This document shows, piece by piece, positions 17,687 through 26,764 of a stretch of 64,000 nucleotides of DNA. Position 1 is the first letter of the stretch, and every line of letters starts with the position of its first letter. The translations under genes and the position numbers were made by a program. The notes under the pieces are model-generated. The model worked only from the letters and a program-made list of their open reading frames with translations, was not told the DNA's origin and did not search any database. The DNA is from Acidimicrobiia bacterium (GTDB taxonomy: Bacteria > Actinomycetota > Acidimicrobiia > Acidimicrobiales > CATQHL01), in assembly GCA_009840735.1 (NCBI GenBank), contig VXNF01000014.1, positions 1 to 64,000 of the forward strand. The letters are read 5' to 3'.

Positions 17687-18403
17687 CTAGTCGGCGGCCG
17701 CCCCCGCTTGCAGCGTCTCGCGCAGCGCTTGGAGGATCTGGGGCTCGCCGAGTTCCAGACCCGCGCCGCAAGCGGCCAGGTGGCGCTCAGCCCGCGCCCG
17801 CAGCTGCGCCGGCAGCGCCAGCAGCTCGACGAGGGCGCCGGGATCCCAGCGTCGCAGCACACCGCACTGGAACCGCGCCCCGCCGCTGGCGCGCCGCTGG
17901 GACAAGCCGACCACCTTCTGCCCAGCCACGAACACCTCGCCGGGACCGCGGCCGGCGAAGCAGACCGACGCTCCCCAGGGACCGGGCTCGTAGCGGCCTT
18001 CGTAGACCTCCGCGGCGATCCCGCAGCCCGCCAAGGCGCGCCGCCAGAGCCGCCCGAGCCACAGGAAGGCGCGTGCCGAGTCGGGATGCCACAGCGGATC
18101 GTCCCGCGGCACCCAGATGTCCACCCACAGCAGATCCGCCGGTGAGACCAGCACCGCTCCCCCGCCCGAGCGACGCCGCACGACGGTCAGCCCGCCCCGG
18201 CGCAGCGCCGCCGCGTCCACCGCGCCGGAGCGCTGGCCGCTGCCGAGCACCAGAGCAGCCGAGACGGGCCGCATGACCCACACCTCCCGGCGCGGCCGGG
18301 CGCCGGGGGCAATGCCGTGCAGGGCGCGCACCGACCCCGTGTACTCGATGATGCTCCAGTGGGCCGGCGAGGGGCCCGGCGCGGCGGCCGCGCCGGGCCT
18401 CAC
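17687..18403 (-). CDS. Lipoate--protein ligase A family protein
   Basis: A 238-residue BPL/LplA/LipB-type protein, a family that attaches lipoyl, octanoyl or biotinyl groups to carrier lysines. The substrate-binding block VVRRRSGGGAVLV and the catalytic-lysine block GQKVVGLSQRR are present, with VCFAGRGPGEV between them. The chosen GTG start overlaps the upstream stop (GTGA), which gives a normal N-terminus with WSIIEYTG. No LplA accessory domain is visible, so octanoyl- or lipoyl-relay activity is as likely as true ligation. Substrate unknown. Confidence 0.8.
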   Translation of the reverse strand: MRPGAAAAPGPSPAHWSIIEYTGSVRALHGIAPGARPRREVWVMRPVSAALVLGSGQRSGAVDAAALRRGGLTVVRRRSGGGAVLVSPADLLWVDIWVPRDDPLWHPDSARAFLWLGRLWRRALAGCGIAAEVYEGRYEPGPWGASVCFAGRGPGEVFVAGQKVVGLSQRRASGGARFQCGVLRRWDPGALVELLALPAQLRARAERHLAACGAGLELGEPQILQALRETLQAGAAAD

Positions 18404-18909
18404 GCCGAGAGGGCCCGGTCGTCGCGCAGGTAGGCGCTCCACTGGTCGGGGACCTCGCCGGCGCTCAGGCGGATGAGCGTGGTCCAAGTCGGCGGCTGGG
18501 GCGTCCGGCGCAGCCGCATGCCGATCTCGCTGGGGAGTCGGTCCCGCTTGCGGGTGTTGCAGCGCCGACAGGCCGCCACCACGTTGTCCCAGGAGTGTCC
18601 GCCGCCGCGGCTGCGGGGTCGGACGTGATCGATGCTGTCGGCACGGTGACCGCAGTACTGGCAGCTGTGATCGTCCCGCGCCAGCACACCGCGGCGGCTC
18701 AGCGAGCCGCGCCGCTGGTACGGCACCCGCACGTAGTGTTGCAAGCGAACCACCGACGGGATCGGGAGGCTGAGGCTCTCCGAGCGCAGCACCGCGTCGC
18801 TGAGGTGGACGGCGTCCGCTTTGCCGTCGAGCACGAGTACCGCGGCGCGGCGAGCGGGCACGACGCTCAGCGGCTCGTTCGTGGCATTGAGCACCAGGGC
18901 CTGGGTCAT
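18400..18909 (-). CDS. HNH endonuclease family protein
   Basis: A 169-residue HNH nuclease of the widespread actinobacterial type that starts MTQALVLNATNEPLSVV. The zinc/HNH core is CQYCG, then SIDHVRPRSRGGGHSWDN and CRRCNTRK. ATG at 18909 is chosen because this family begins VLNATYEPL. The biological role of the family is not established; it is not linked to a visible restriction or mobile system here. It overlaps the lipoate-ligase-like gene by four bases. Confidence 0.9.
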   Translation of the reverse strand: MTQALVLNATNEPLSVVPARRAAVLVLDGKADAVHLSDAVLRSESLSLPIPSVVRLQHYVRVPYQRRGSLSRRGVLARDDHSCQYCGHRADSIDHVRPRSRGGGHSWDNVVAACRRCNTRKRDRLPSEIGMRLRRTPQPPTWTTLIRLSAGEVPDQWSAYLRDDRALSA

Positions 18910-18943
18910 AGCCCCACAAGCTACCCCCACGGCGCCCAATGCC

Positions 18944-19204
18944 TCATCGGTCCCCAGCACAGACTTGCCTGAAGCGTTGCGCCCAGCGCAGCCAGGCCAG
19001 GACGTCGGACGCCGCAGCCAGGCGGTGCGGGTCGCCGTAGGCGGTCACTGACCGGAAGGCCCGGTACGGCGCCGAGGCCACCGCCGGCGCCTGCCGCAAC
19101 GCCTCGGGCCACAGGCGAGGGCGACGCAGGACCTCCCAGCCCACCGTCAGGACCAAGCTCGCGGCGACCCACGGCCGCCGATTGCGACTTGTGCGACCCA
19201 CCAC
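18944..19204 (-). CDS. Hypothetical protein
   Basis: An 86-residue basic protein with one moderately hydrophobic stretch near residues 11-25 (PWVAASLVLTVGWEVL) and an Arg/Ala-rich remainder. I do not recognise it. It is preceded by two consecutive GTG codons with only a weak ribosome-binding site. It sits upstream of the HNH gene on the same strand and diverges from moxR. Confidence 0.5.
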   Translation of the reverse strand: MVGRTSRNRRPWVAASLVLTVGWEVLRRPRLWPEALRQAPAVASAPYRAFRSVTAYGDPHRLAAASDVLAWLRWAQRFRQVCAGDR

Positions 19205-19294
19205 CGGCGTACCCTACTGGGGCGCGGGCCCCCGAGCGGGCTAGGCCGTCGCGGCCCGCGCAGGACCGCAGGCAACTGACCACCGGATGCCAGA

Positions 19295-20284
19295 GTGAGC
19301 AACCCCAGCCCCGAACAGCAGGCCACCGCGCCGAGCGCCGGCGGGTTCCCGGCGACCTTCGAGGCCATCGCGGCCAACATCGAGCGGGTGGTCAAGGGCA
19401 AGCGCCGCCTCGTTCGACTCCTGCTGCTGTGCCTGTTGGCCGAGGGCCACGCGCTGCTGCGCGACCCTCCCGGGGCGGGCAAGACCGTGCTCGCCAAGAC
19501 TGTGGCACGCACGCTCGGCCTGGAGTTCGGCCGCGTCCAGTTCACACCCGACCTGCTGCCCAGCGACGTGGTCGGGGTGTCGCTGTGGAATCCGGTGCGC
19601 AACGGCTTCGAGTTCAGGCCGGGTCCGGTGTTCGCCGGGCTGCTGCTGGCCGACGAGATAAACCGCACCTCGCCGCGCACGCAGTCGGCGCTCCTCGAGG
19701 CGATGGCGGAGCGACAGGTCACCGTCGACGGCACCACCCACCGGCTCGCCTCGCCGTTCCTGGTGATCGCGACGGAGAACTCCGAGGAGATCGAAGGGAC
19801 CTTCCCGCTCCCAACCAGCCAGCTCGACCGCTTCCTCATGAGCCTCAGCGCCGGTTTCCCCGACCGTGCCGCCGAGGCGGAGATTCTGGACTCGCAGCTC
19901 ACCGGGGACCCCCTCGAGGCACTCCCGGCGGTCGCCGACACGGCTGCGGTGCAGGCCATGATCGAGGCGGTCCGGGCGGTCCATGTGGCGCCGGCGGTGC
20001 GCGACTACCTCGTGGACTTGGCCTTCAACAGCCGCGCCCACGGCGCCATCGCCGGCGGGATGTCGCCGCGGGCGGTGCTGGGCCTGCAGCGCGCCGCGCA
20101 GGCGCGGGCCGCCTCGTCGGGCCGGAACTTCGTGCTGCCCGACGACATCAAGGGCGTCGCCCGGCCCATCCTGCTGCACCGCATTACCCTCCACCAGAGC
20201 GCCCAATTCAACGGCGCGACCCCCGCGGCGGTGATCGAGGAGATCCTGGCCGACACCCCCAGCCCGCCGGTCAGCGTTCGCTGA
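19295..20284 (+). CDS. MoxR family AAA+ ATPase
   Basis: A 329-residue MoxR-type ATPase, a chaperone-like class often paired with DUF58 or VWA proteins. Walker A is DPPGAGKT at 57-64, Walker B is LLLADEINR, and the sensor blocks ATENSEEIEGTFPLP and SQLDRFLMSL follow. The start is GTG. It opens a three-gene operon with a DUF58 protein and a transmembrane transglutaminase, an arrangement conserved widely and thought to act in envelope protein maturation. Confidence 0.93.
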   Translation: MSNPSPEQQATAPSAGGFPATFEAIAANIERVVKGKRRLVRLLLLCLLAEGHALLRDPPGAGKTVLAKTVARTLGLEFGRVQFTPDLLPSDVVGVSLWNPVRNGFEFRPGPVFAGLLLADEINRTSPRTQSALLEAMAERQVTVDGTTHRLASPFLVIATENSEEIEGTFPLPTSQLDRFLMSLSAGFPDRAAEAEILDSQLTGDPLEALPAVADTAAVQAMIEAVRAVHVAPAVRDYLVDLAFNSRAHGAIAGGMSPRAVLGLQRAAQARAASSGRNFVLPDDIKGVARPILLHRITLHQSAQFNGATPAAVIEEILADTPSPPVSVR

Positions 20285-20298
20285 GCAGGAACGGCACG

Positions 20299-21435
20299 GT
20301 GACCAGAGCCGGCGCCCTGGCGCTGCTCTCGGCCCTGCTGTTCGGGGCCACCGCGCTGCTGTTCGGGCTGCCGGAGCTGTTCTTGGCGGCTGTGGTGTGC
20401 GCCGGGCTGGTGCTGCTGGCCGGTATCGCCGTCTCGGTCCGGCCCCCGCTCCGGGCGGTCTGCAACCCGGCGCGTCGGCGCATTCAGAGCGGCACGCCGC
20501 TGGAGATCCTCCTGCGGGTCAGCAACGGGGCCCGGCACCGGCGCGTCGCCGCCGCAGCGATCTTCGACGAGTCCCATCATCGTCCCGGAGCGGTCCTGCG
20601 GCTGGCGACGATGCTCTCCGGAGCGGTCATCGAGGAGCGGTACCTCCTGTTGACTGCCAAGCGCGGCTGGCGCGCCGTGGGCCCGCTCACGGTGGAGGTG
20701 GAGGACCCTCTGGCCTTGGCGCGGCGGCGGCACCGTCTGCTGCCGCAGGGCCGCGTCCTGGTCTGGCCGCGGATCGACGAACTAGCGGCGCTGCCGGAGA
20801 GGATCGACTGTGCCAGCGAGCGACGACGGCAAGCCCAGTTGGTCGGCGGCGCGGCCACGGACTTCCACAGCCTTCGACGCTTCGAGCCGGGCGACGACCC
20901 GCACCGGATCCACTGGCCGTCCAGCACTCGCTACCAGGAACTGCTCGTGCGTCGCTTCGAGACCGTGCAGCGGCCGGAGACGCTGCTCTTCTTGGAGACC
21001 GACGAGGCCGCGGCCAGCCCCGGGACCTTCGAACGGATGGTGTCCGCAGCGGCCGGCCTGGCGGTGATGGCCACAGCCGAGGCGGGATCGGTCCGGCTCG
21101 TCACCCGCGACGCCTCAGACGTGCGCGCCCAGGGCATCCCGACGGCGGTGCTCGACACTCTGGCCCTCATCGGACAGATCCCGACCGGTACCCGGCCTGC
21201 GCCGCGGCTGCCGGTCGGCGCGGCGCGCATGAGCCTCCTGGCCGTCACCGGCGACGGGATCCGCGACTCCCCGCCGGCGCTGGATCTCTTCCAGGGTCGA
21301 CGGATCGTCCTGCGGTTCTGGCACGACGAGCCCCCACCGGAGCAGCGCGACGTGGTCGACATCGGGCCCGGGGAGTCCACGGTGAAGCGATGGGATGAGT
21401 TCCGGGCGCTGCGCACCGGCGCCGGCGCCCCGTGA
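20299..21435 (+). CDS. DUF58 domain-containing membrane protein
   Basis: A 378-residue protein with two N-terminal membrane segments (about 7-45) and the DUF58 signature GGAATDFHSLRRFEPGDD followed by RIHWPSSTRY. DUF58 proteins have a VWA-like fold and pair genetically with MoxR ATPases. The GTG start has AGGA about eight bases upstream; a longer reading in the same frame runs through moxR in a different frame and is rejected. The stop overlaps the next start (GTGA). Confidence 0.92.
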   Translation: MTRAGALALLSALLFGATALLFGLPELFLAAVVCAGLVLLAGIAVSVRPPLRAVCNPARRRIQSGTPLEILLRVSNGARHRRVAAAAIFDESHHRPGAVLRLATMLSGAVIEERYLLLTAKRGWRAVGPLTVEVEDPLALARRRHRLLPQGRVLVWPRIDELAALPERIDCASERRRQAQLVGGAATDFHSLRRFEPGDDPHRIHWPSSTRYQELLVRRFETVQRPETLLFLETDEAAASPGTFERMVSAAAGLAVMATAEAGSVRLVTRDASDVRAQGIPTAVLDTLALIGQIPTGTRPAPRLPVGAARMSLLAVTGDGIRDSPPALDLFQGRRIVLRFWHDEPPPEQRDVVDIGPGESTVKRWDEFRALRTGAGAP

Positions 21436-23744
21436 GCGCACCGGCCACCCCGGAGCGGGGCACGCTGGCAGCGGAGCTGCTGGCGACGACGGTCACGCTG
21501 GCTGCCCTCGCGGGAGGTGTCCGCCTCTTCGACGGCCACTCTTTCCTGGCCCCTGTGCTGGGCACGGCGCTCTTGACGCACCTGCTCGTCGCCTTAGTGC
21601 GTCGAGCCGGCCGGGGCGTGGCGCTCGGCGCGCTCGTCTCGGCGCTGGGCGCGGCCGGACTGCAGCTGTGGGTTCACTACCCACACACGACGGCCTACGG
21701 GCTGCCCCGGCGGGCGACCGCCGAAGCGCTCGCCTCTGACCTCGGCGGCATCGGGGGGCTGCTGGCGACCTCGGCGGTGCCGCTGCGTGAGGACACCGGC
21801 CTCCTCGTGGCCGCCGCGGCGGTCGCTTGGCTGCTCTCCCTGCTGAGCGACTGGGGGGCTTTCCGGGTCGGGGCGCGGAGTGAGGCATTGGCCCCGGCGG
21901 CAATCCTGGTCGGGTCAGTGGCCGCTTTCGGCACCCACCGGGGCGCCATCAGCTACCCGACCGCCGTCGCGGCCTGCACCGTCGCCTTCGCCTTGGCCCA
22001 CGCCGCGGCACGGTCCGCGGCGGCGCCGGCGGTACACACCGCGGGGCAACGCCGGGGGTTCCTGCCGCGGGGGCTGGCCGCCGGGGCCACCGCGGTCGCT
22101 GCCGGCGCGCTGATCACCACCGCCCTGCTGCCGACGATCAGCGACGGCCCGCTGAGGGCGCTGCTGGATCCCTCGGTGAGCCCGACCGACAGTGGCCGAA
22201 AGGTCGTCCTCAGCCCCCTCGTGGCAGTCCCGGGCCGGCTCCTGCAGAACCCCGATCTGGAGCTCTTCACCGTCCGGAGCACCGGGCGGGCCTACTGGCG
22301 GCTGACCGCCCTCGGAGACTTCAACGGGGTGGTCTGGTCGCTGGACGAGAGCACTGCTGGCGCAGGCAAGTCACTGCCCGCTGCCGCCGCCACCACCGGG
22401 CCGGTGAGCAGGACCGCCCAGAGCTACCAGATCGGCGCGCTGGCCGCGGTCTGGCTCCCGGCGGCCTACCAACCGGTGGCTTTCGAGCCGCTGGGTTCGC
22501 CCTTCGAGGCCGGTTTCGAACCGAACTCCTCCACGCTTCTGGTGGGCTCGGGGCACAGCGACTCCGACGGGCTGGCCTACACGGTCCAGTCGGATGTGCC
22601 GCGCTTCGACCGGACCTTCCTGGCCGCGCTGCGCAACGACCCCGCGGCGGTGCCGCCGGGTTCGGTGGACCTGCCGGCGGACCTGAGCCCGTCGCTGGCC
22701 ACCGCCGCCGCCGCGGTGACCGCGGAGAGCGACGGGCCGTACGAGCAGGCGCTGGCCCTGCAGAGCTGGTTGCGCGACAGCTTCGAGTACGACCTCGAGG
22801 CGGCGCCGGGCCATTCGGTCGCCCGGCTCGAGTCGTTCCTGTTCGAGGAGCGCCGGGGCTACTGCGAGCAGTTCGCAGCCGCCTTCGCCACCCTCGCTCG
22901 GACTCTCGGCCTGCCGGCGCGGGTGGCGGTCGGCTTCACCCCGGGGGTGGCCCTCGAGACCGACGCGGCCGGCCGAACGCTCTACAGCGTGCGCGGCCAG
23001 CACGCCCACGCCTGGCCGGAGGTCTACATGAGCGGCGCTGGCTGGGTGGCCTTCGAGCCCACCCCCGGGCGCGGCGCCCCCGGAGCGGAGCTGTACACGT
23101 TCTTGGCCGAACAGCAGGATTCACCGCTGGCGTCGCAGGCACCCACGGTGCCCGAACCTCCCGCGGGGCCCGGACCGAGCATCGAGGGGCCGCCGCCGGC
23201 GGCACCGCCGGTTCCCACTGCCGGGGAGGCTCCCGCCGATAACGGCGGCATTAACGCGGCCCGCGCCGGGCGCCTCGCCGGCCTGGCCCTCGCCGCTGCC
23301 GCCGCTGCCGCCGCTGCCGCCGCCCTGTACGCGGTCGCCACCGCCGCCCTCGGCGCCCTGCAGCGCCGACGCCGACGCCGCTGGGCCGCGGGCGACGCGG
23401 GCCGCGGCGCGGTCGTGGCCTGGGAGGAAGCCATTGAGCTGTTGCGCCCGCGCCGCATCAGGCCGCAACGCTCCGAGACGCCCCTCGAGGTGGCCGCACG
23501 GGCCGCCCGCTTGCTCGGCTCGGCACCGGAGCCGTGGCAGCGACTCGCTTTCTGCGTCTCGGCGGCGGCGTTCGCCGGCGGCCCCATGCCAGCCGAGCTC
23601 CGACAGCAAGCCGCCGCCGCCGCCAACGAGATCGCCGCCGACCTGCAAGAGTCCCGCACGACCGCAGATCGCCTGCGCGGCGCCGTCGACCCGCGACCCT
23701 GGAGATTGCTGCTGCGCTCTCTGCGCCGTCAGTCGCTCCGCTGA
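21432..23744 (+). CDS. TgpA-like transmembrane transglutaminase
   Basis: A 770-residue protein with about six N-terminal membrane segments, a periplasmic DUF3488/transglutaminase-core region, a Pro-rich stalk, one more membrane segment (Ala-rich, about 617-638) and a cytoplasmic DUF4129-like tail. The catalytic triad is C478 (RRGYCEQFA), H526 (HAHAWPEV) and the acidic E542 (AFEPTPG). It is coupled to DUF58 by a GTGA overlap. The 3' end overlaps the convergent DUF3040 gene by 16 bases. The substrate is not known. Confidence 0.92.
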   Translation: MSAPATPERGTLAAELLATTVTLAALAGGVRLFDGHSFLAPVLGTALLTHLLVALVRRAGRGVALGALVSALGAAGLQLWVHYPHTTAYGLPRRATAEALASDLGGIGGLLATSAVPLREDTGLLVAAAAVAWLLSLLSDWGAFRVGARSEALAPAAILVGSVAAFGTHRGAISYPTAVAACTVAFALAHAAARSAAAPAVHTAGQRRGFLPRGLAAGATAVAAGALITTALLPTISDGPLRALLDPSVSPTDSGRKVVLSPLVAVPGRLLQNPDLELFTVRSTGRAYWRLTALGDFNGVVWSLDESTAGAGKSLPAAAATTGPVSRTAQSYQIGALAAVWLPAAYQPVAFEPLGSPFEAGFEPNSSTLLVGSGHSDSDGLAYTVQSDVPRFDRTFLAALRNDPAAVPPGSVDLPADLSPSLATAAAAVTAESDGPYEQALALQSWLRDSFEYDLEAAPGHSVARLESFLFEERRGYCEQFAAAFATLARTLGLPARVAVGFTPGVALETDAAGRTLYSVRGQHAHAWPEVYMSGAGWVAFEPTPGRGAPGAELYTFLAEQQDSPLASQAPTVPEPPAGPGPSIEGPPPAAPPVPTAGEAPADNGGINAARAGRLAGLALAAAAAAAAAAALYAVATAALGALQRRRRRRWAAGDAGRGAVVAWEEAIELLRPRRIRPQRSETPLEVAARAARLLGSAPEPWQRLAFCVSAAAFAGGPMPAELRQQAAAAANEIAADLQESRTTADRLRGAVDPRPWRLLLRSLRRQSLR

Positions 23745-24112
23745 TCGCGGTTGAACCGGTCGCGCATCCGCTGGCCGGGCGTCCCGCTGTCGTCGCGCCA
23801 AGCGCCGCTCAGGGGATTGCGCGAGATCTGCTGCAACCCGGCCTTGCCGACGAGGCGCGCATTGCGCTCGAAGAACATCGCCGAGGCCAGCATGATCAAG
23901 AAGCCCACGAACGAGAGCCAGAACGACGTGGACAGGGTGAAGACCATGAAGACGATTCCGGCGATGAACCCTAGGACCGAGCGCCGCAAGTTCCGGAAGC
24001 CGTGGCGAAACACCGTGGTGGAGCGAACCTCTTCGGCCAACTCCGGGTCTGTCTCATAGAGGTTCGCCTCGATCTCGCTGAGAATCCGTTGCTCGTCCTC
24101 CGACAGCGGCAC
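23729..24112 (-). CDS. DUF3040 domain-containing membrane protein
   Basis: A 127-residue actinobacterial DUF3040 protein. The family N-terminus MPLSEDEQRILSEIE is intact, followed by two membrane segments at about 45-85 and a basic C-terminus. Function is unknown; in actinobacteria the gene commonly lies near the division or mraZ region. The GTG at 24112 is used because the family begins at this position and GGGAG/AAGG lies upstream. It converges on and overlaps the transglutaminase gene. Confidence 0.9.
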   Translation of the reverse strand: MPLSEDEQRILSEIEANLYETDPELAEEVRSTTVFRHGFRNLRRSVLGFIAGIVFMVFTLSTSFWLSFVGFLIMLASAMFFERNARLVGKAGLQQISRNPLSGAWRDDSGTPGQRMRDRFNRDQRSD

Positions 24113-24284
24113 GTGCCTTGCTCCCTTCACGTTCGACGGCGTTCCGGTCAGCCGATCCCCGACCGGCCGACACCGCAAGTCTCGCACACGCGACGCCCCG
24201 CCACAACGCCACCTCGCCCATCCAGCGGACTCGAACCCCCGCCGCCGCCGCGGCGACAGCGGCGCGGCGTCCTAGCATGGGCGA

Positions 24285-24370
24285 GGTGAGCGGCCCCGAG
24301 CGCCCGGCGGCTTTGACGCTGGGCGTGCAGCGGCAGGCAGGATTCGGGTGAGCGGCCCCGAGGGCCCGGC
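24285..24370. repeat. Duplicated gene-start segment
   Basis: 24285-24308 and 24347-24370 are direct repeats with 23 of 24 bases identical. Each contains GTGAGCGGCCCCGAG, and the second copy is the start of the following small membrane-protein gene. The period is 62 bases, so the two starts are in different frames; reading from the first copy ends in a TGA that overlaps the second GTG. Confidence 0.8.
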
Positions 24371-24659
24371 TACGGCACGCTCGGCGCTGCCGGGACGCCG
24401 GGCGCGAGCACTGGCGACCCTGGCGATCCTGTTGGCGGGGGCTTGCGGCGGGCTCATCGGCTACGCCCTCGTGGACGTGAGCTGTTCGGGGGACTGCGGC
24501 TGGCAACTCGGCCTCGGCACCCTCGTGGGCGCCGTGGCGAGCGCCGCCGGCGTGGCCGTGGTCACATCGCTCACGCTGCGCGCCATGCACGAGTGGCGCA
24601 CGGCCCCGCGGGCAGCCGCGTCGCCGAGAACCCGACGGGGACCGGCGCGGCGCACCTGA
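24348..24659 (+). CDS. Small hypothetical membrane protein
   Basis: A 103-residue protein with two hydrophobic segments (about 20-40 and 53-75) separated by a short loop with two cysteines (DVSCSGDCGW). The tails are basic and Arg/Ala-rich. I do not recognise the family. It lies 30 bases upstream of the mtrA-like gene and may be co-transcribed with it. The GTG start is the second copy of a duplicated start segment. Confidence 0.65.
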   Translation: MSGPEGPATARSALPGRRARALATLAILLAGACGGLIGYALVDVSCSGDCGWQLGLGTLVGAVASAAGVAVVTSLTLRAMHEWRTAPRAAASPRTRRGPARRT

Positions 24660-24689
24660 GCACGACAGCGGGGCGCGAATTGCGGCAGC

Positions 24690-25379
24690 ATGGTGACCAT
24701 GGCGACGCGCATCCTGACCGTCGAGGACGACGAGAGAATCCGCACCTCCCTGCGGCTGGCCCTCGAGGACGAAGGCTGGGAAGTGGAGGAATCCTCCAAC
24801 GGGGAGGCCGCCCTGAACACCTTCCGGCGCCACCCCGCCGACGTGGTCCTGATCGACATCATGCTGCCGGGGGTGGACGGGTTCGAGGTCTGCCGCTCTC
24901 TACGGCGGATCAGCAACGTTCCCATCGTCATGGTGACCGCCCGAGAGGACACCCACGACATCGTCGCCGGGCTCGAGGCCGGCGCCGACGACTACCTCAC
25001 CAAGCCGTTCGCGCCCAAGGAGCTGTCGGCGCGCATCCGGGCCTTGCTGCGCCGCGCCCGCAGCGCCGAGGGGGCGCCGACGAACTTCATCTTCAGCGAC
25101 CTTGAGGTCAACGCCGAGGAGGGCACCGTGCGCCGCGGCGGCCAGGAGATCGGCCTCACCAAGACCGAGCTCCGACTGCTCGTGGAGTTGGCCTCCACCC
25201 CTGGGCGCACCCTCAGCCGGGAGGTGCTGCTGGAACGGATCTGGGGCTACGACTACTTCGGCGACAGCCGTCTCGTGGACGTACACATCCGCCGCCTGCG
25301 GACCAAGATCGAGACCGACCCCGCCCAGCCCCGCCGAGTCGTGACCGTGCGCGGCGAGGGCTACAAGCTGCAGCCGTAG
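24690..25379 (+). CDS. mtrA: MtrA-like OmpR-family response regulator
   Basis: A 229-residue response regulator with a receiver domain and a C-terminal winged helix. The acidic pocket is VEDD (11-14), the phospho-acceptor is D56 (LIDIMLPGVDG), and the conserved lysine is K105 (LTKPF). The DNA-binding part contains LTKTELRLL and DVHIRRLRTKIE. Gene order with the kinase and GerMN lipoprotein matches the actinobacterial MtrAB-LpqB system, which couples envelope state to division and DNA replication. An in-frame ATG nine bases downstream is an equally good start. Confidence 0.88.
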   Translation: MVTMATRILTVEDDERIRTSLRLALEDEGWEVEESSNGEAALNTFRRHPADVVLIDIMLPGVDGFEVCRSLRRISNVPIVMVTAREDTHDIVAGLEAGADDYLTKPFAPKELSARIRALLRRARSAEGAPTNFIFSDLEVNAEEGTVRRGGQEIGLTKTELRLLVELASTPGRTLSREVLLERIWGYDYFGDSRLVDVHIRRLRTKIETDPAQPRRVVTVRGEGYKLQP

Positions 25380-25384
25380 GTGCT

Positions 25385-26764
25385 GTGGCCGCACGCGTGT
25401 CGCTCCGGCTGCGCGTCAGCCTCGTTTTCGGTCTCGGCGCCCTCGTGCTCTCCGCAGGTCTGTCTCTCATCACCTACGAGCTGACTCGGGACAATCTGCT
25501 GAACCGCCGAGAAGAGACGTCCCTGGCCCGCGTGGCGTTCAACGCCACCCAGGTGAGCCGGCTCATCGACGCCGAGTCGACCGAGCAGCAGCTGCGTGAC
25601 CTGCTGCAGAGCCTCTACACGCCGCTCGGCGCCCGCCCGGTCATCCGCTTCGGGGACCTCTGGCTCTCCGCCAACCCGGTGGAGTTCAGCGAGCCGCAGA
25701 TCGACCCGCTCCTCAAGGCCACGGTGGCGGGGGGCCGCGCCGCGCAGATGCGCTACGTGGTGGGCGAGACCCCGTTCGCCGTCATCGGTATCCCCTACTT
25801 CGACATCGACGCCGCCTACTACGAGGCCGTGCCGTTGGACGACATCGCCGACACGCTCAGCTCGCTGCTGATCGCGCTCCTCACCGGCAGCGCCGTCACG
25901 GTGCTCGTCGGCATCGGTATCGGCATCTGGGCATCCCAGCGCGCCGTGCAACCGCTCACCGACATCGGCGAGGCGGCCGAAGCCATCGCCGCCGGCGACT
26001 TGAACACGCGCCTCGAAGGCGCCGACCCCGACCTCGAGCGGCTGTCGCGCTCGTTCAACCAGATGGCCAGCGCCTTGCAGGACCGCATCGAGCGAGACGC
26101 CCGATTCGCATCGAACGTCAGCCACGAGCTGCGCTCGCCGCTCATGACCCTGACCGCCTCGTTGGAGGTGCTGCGCAAGCGCGAGTCCGAGCTGCCGGTG
26201 CGCTCCCAGATGGCGCTCAACCTGCTCAGCGCCGACCTGGATCATTTCAAGCAGCTCGTCGCCGACCTGCTGGAGATCTCCCGCTACGACGTCGGCGCCG
26301 CCGCTTTGGAGCTCGAAGAGTTCGAGATCATCGAGTTCGTCCAGCAGGCGGCGCGCGTCTCGGGCCACTCGCCGCGCCTCACGCGGGATCCCGGCACCGA
26401 GGGACTCGTGCTGCGCGCCGACCGGCGGCGCCTGGCGCAGGTCATGGCGAACCTGTTGGAGAACGCCGACAACCACGCCGGCGGCGCCACCGGCATCCAT
26501 GTGGGGCGCTCGGACTCCGTGGTGGAGATCTCGGTGATCGACGCCGGTCCGGGCGTCGCGCCCGAGGACCGCGCCGTCATCTTCGACCGCTTCTCCCGCG
26601 GCAGCCGCTACACCTCCGGCGGGCGTTTCAGCGGCACGGGCCTGGGACTGGCGCTCGTGGCTGAGCACGTCCGCCTGCACGGCGGCTCGGTGCGCGTGAC
26701 CGATCCGGCCGGCGGCGCTGCCGGCGCCTGCTTCACCGTGACGCTGCCGGTGGCGGAGCTGTGA
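25385..26764 (+). CDS. mtrB: MtrB-like sensor histidine kinase
   Basis: A 459-residue membrane histidine kinase. Two membrane segments (about 14-30 and 160-182) flank an extracytoplasmic sensor region. A HAMP domain (about 183-235) leads to the H-box SNVSHELRSP with H247, the N-box MANLLENADNH, G1 DAGPGVAPED, F-box IFDRFSRGS and G2 GTGLGLALV. The GTG start is six bases after the response-regulator stop. Partner and gene order support MtrB. Sensory ligand unknown. Confidence 0.88.
   Translation: MAARVSLRLRVSLVFGLGALVLSAGLSLITYELTRDNLLNRREETSLARVAFNATQVSRLIDAESTEQQLRDLLQSLYTPLGARPVIRFGDLWLSANPVEFSEPQIDPLLKATVAGGRAAQMRYVVGETPFAVIGIPYFDIDAAYYEAVPLDDIADTLSSLLIALLTGSAVTVLVGIGIGIWASQRAVQPLTDIGEAAEAIAAGDLNTRLEGADPDLERLSRSFNQMASALQDRIERDARFASNVSHELRSPLMTLTASLEVLRKRESELPVRSQMALNLLSADLDHFKQLVADLLEISRYDVGAAALELEEFEIIEFVQQAARVSGHSPRLTRDPGTEGLVLRADRRRLAQVMANLLENADNHAGGATGIHVGRSDSVVEISVIDAGPGVAPEDRAVIFDRFSRGSRYTSGGRFSGTGLGLALVAEHVRLHGGSVRVTDPAGGAAGACFTVTLPVAEL

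Noticed and set aside
19189-20298. Extension of the DUF58 frame upstream over moxR
   Set aside because: The translation there is low-complexity Arg/Pro/Ala, while moxR in another frame carries intact AAA+ motifs. The DUF58 family start fits the GTG at 20299.
24221-24250. Possible tRNA T-arm (ACTCGAACCCCC)
   Set aside because: Flanking bases do not pair as a T stem and no acceptor, D or anticodon arm can be built around it.
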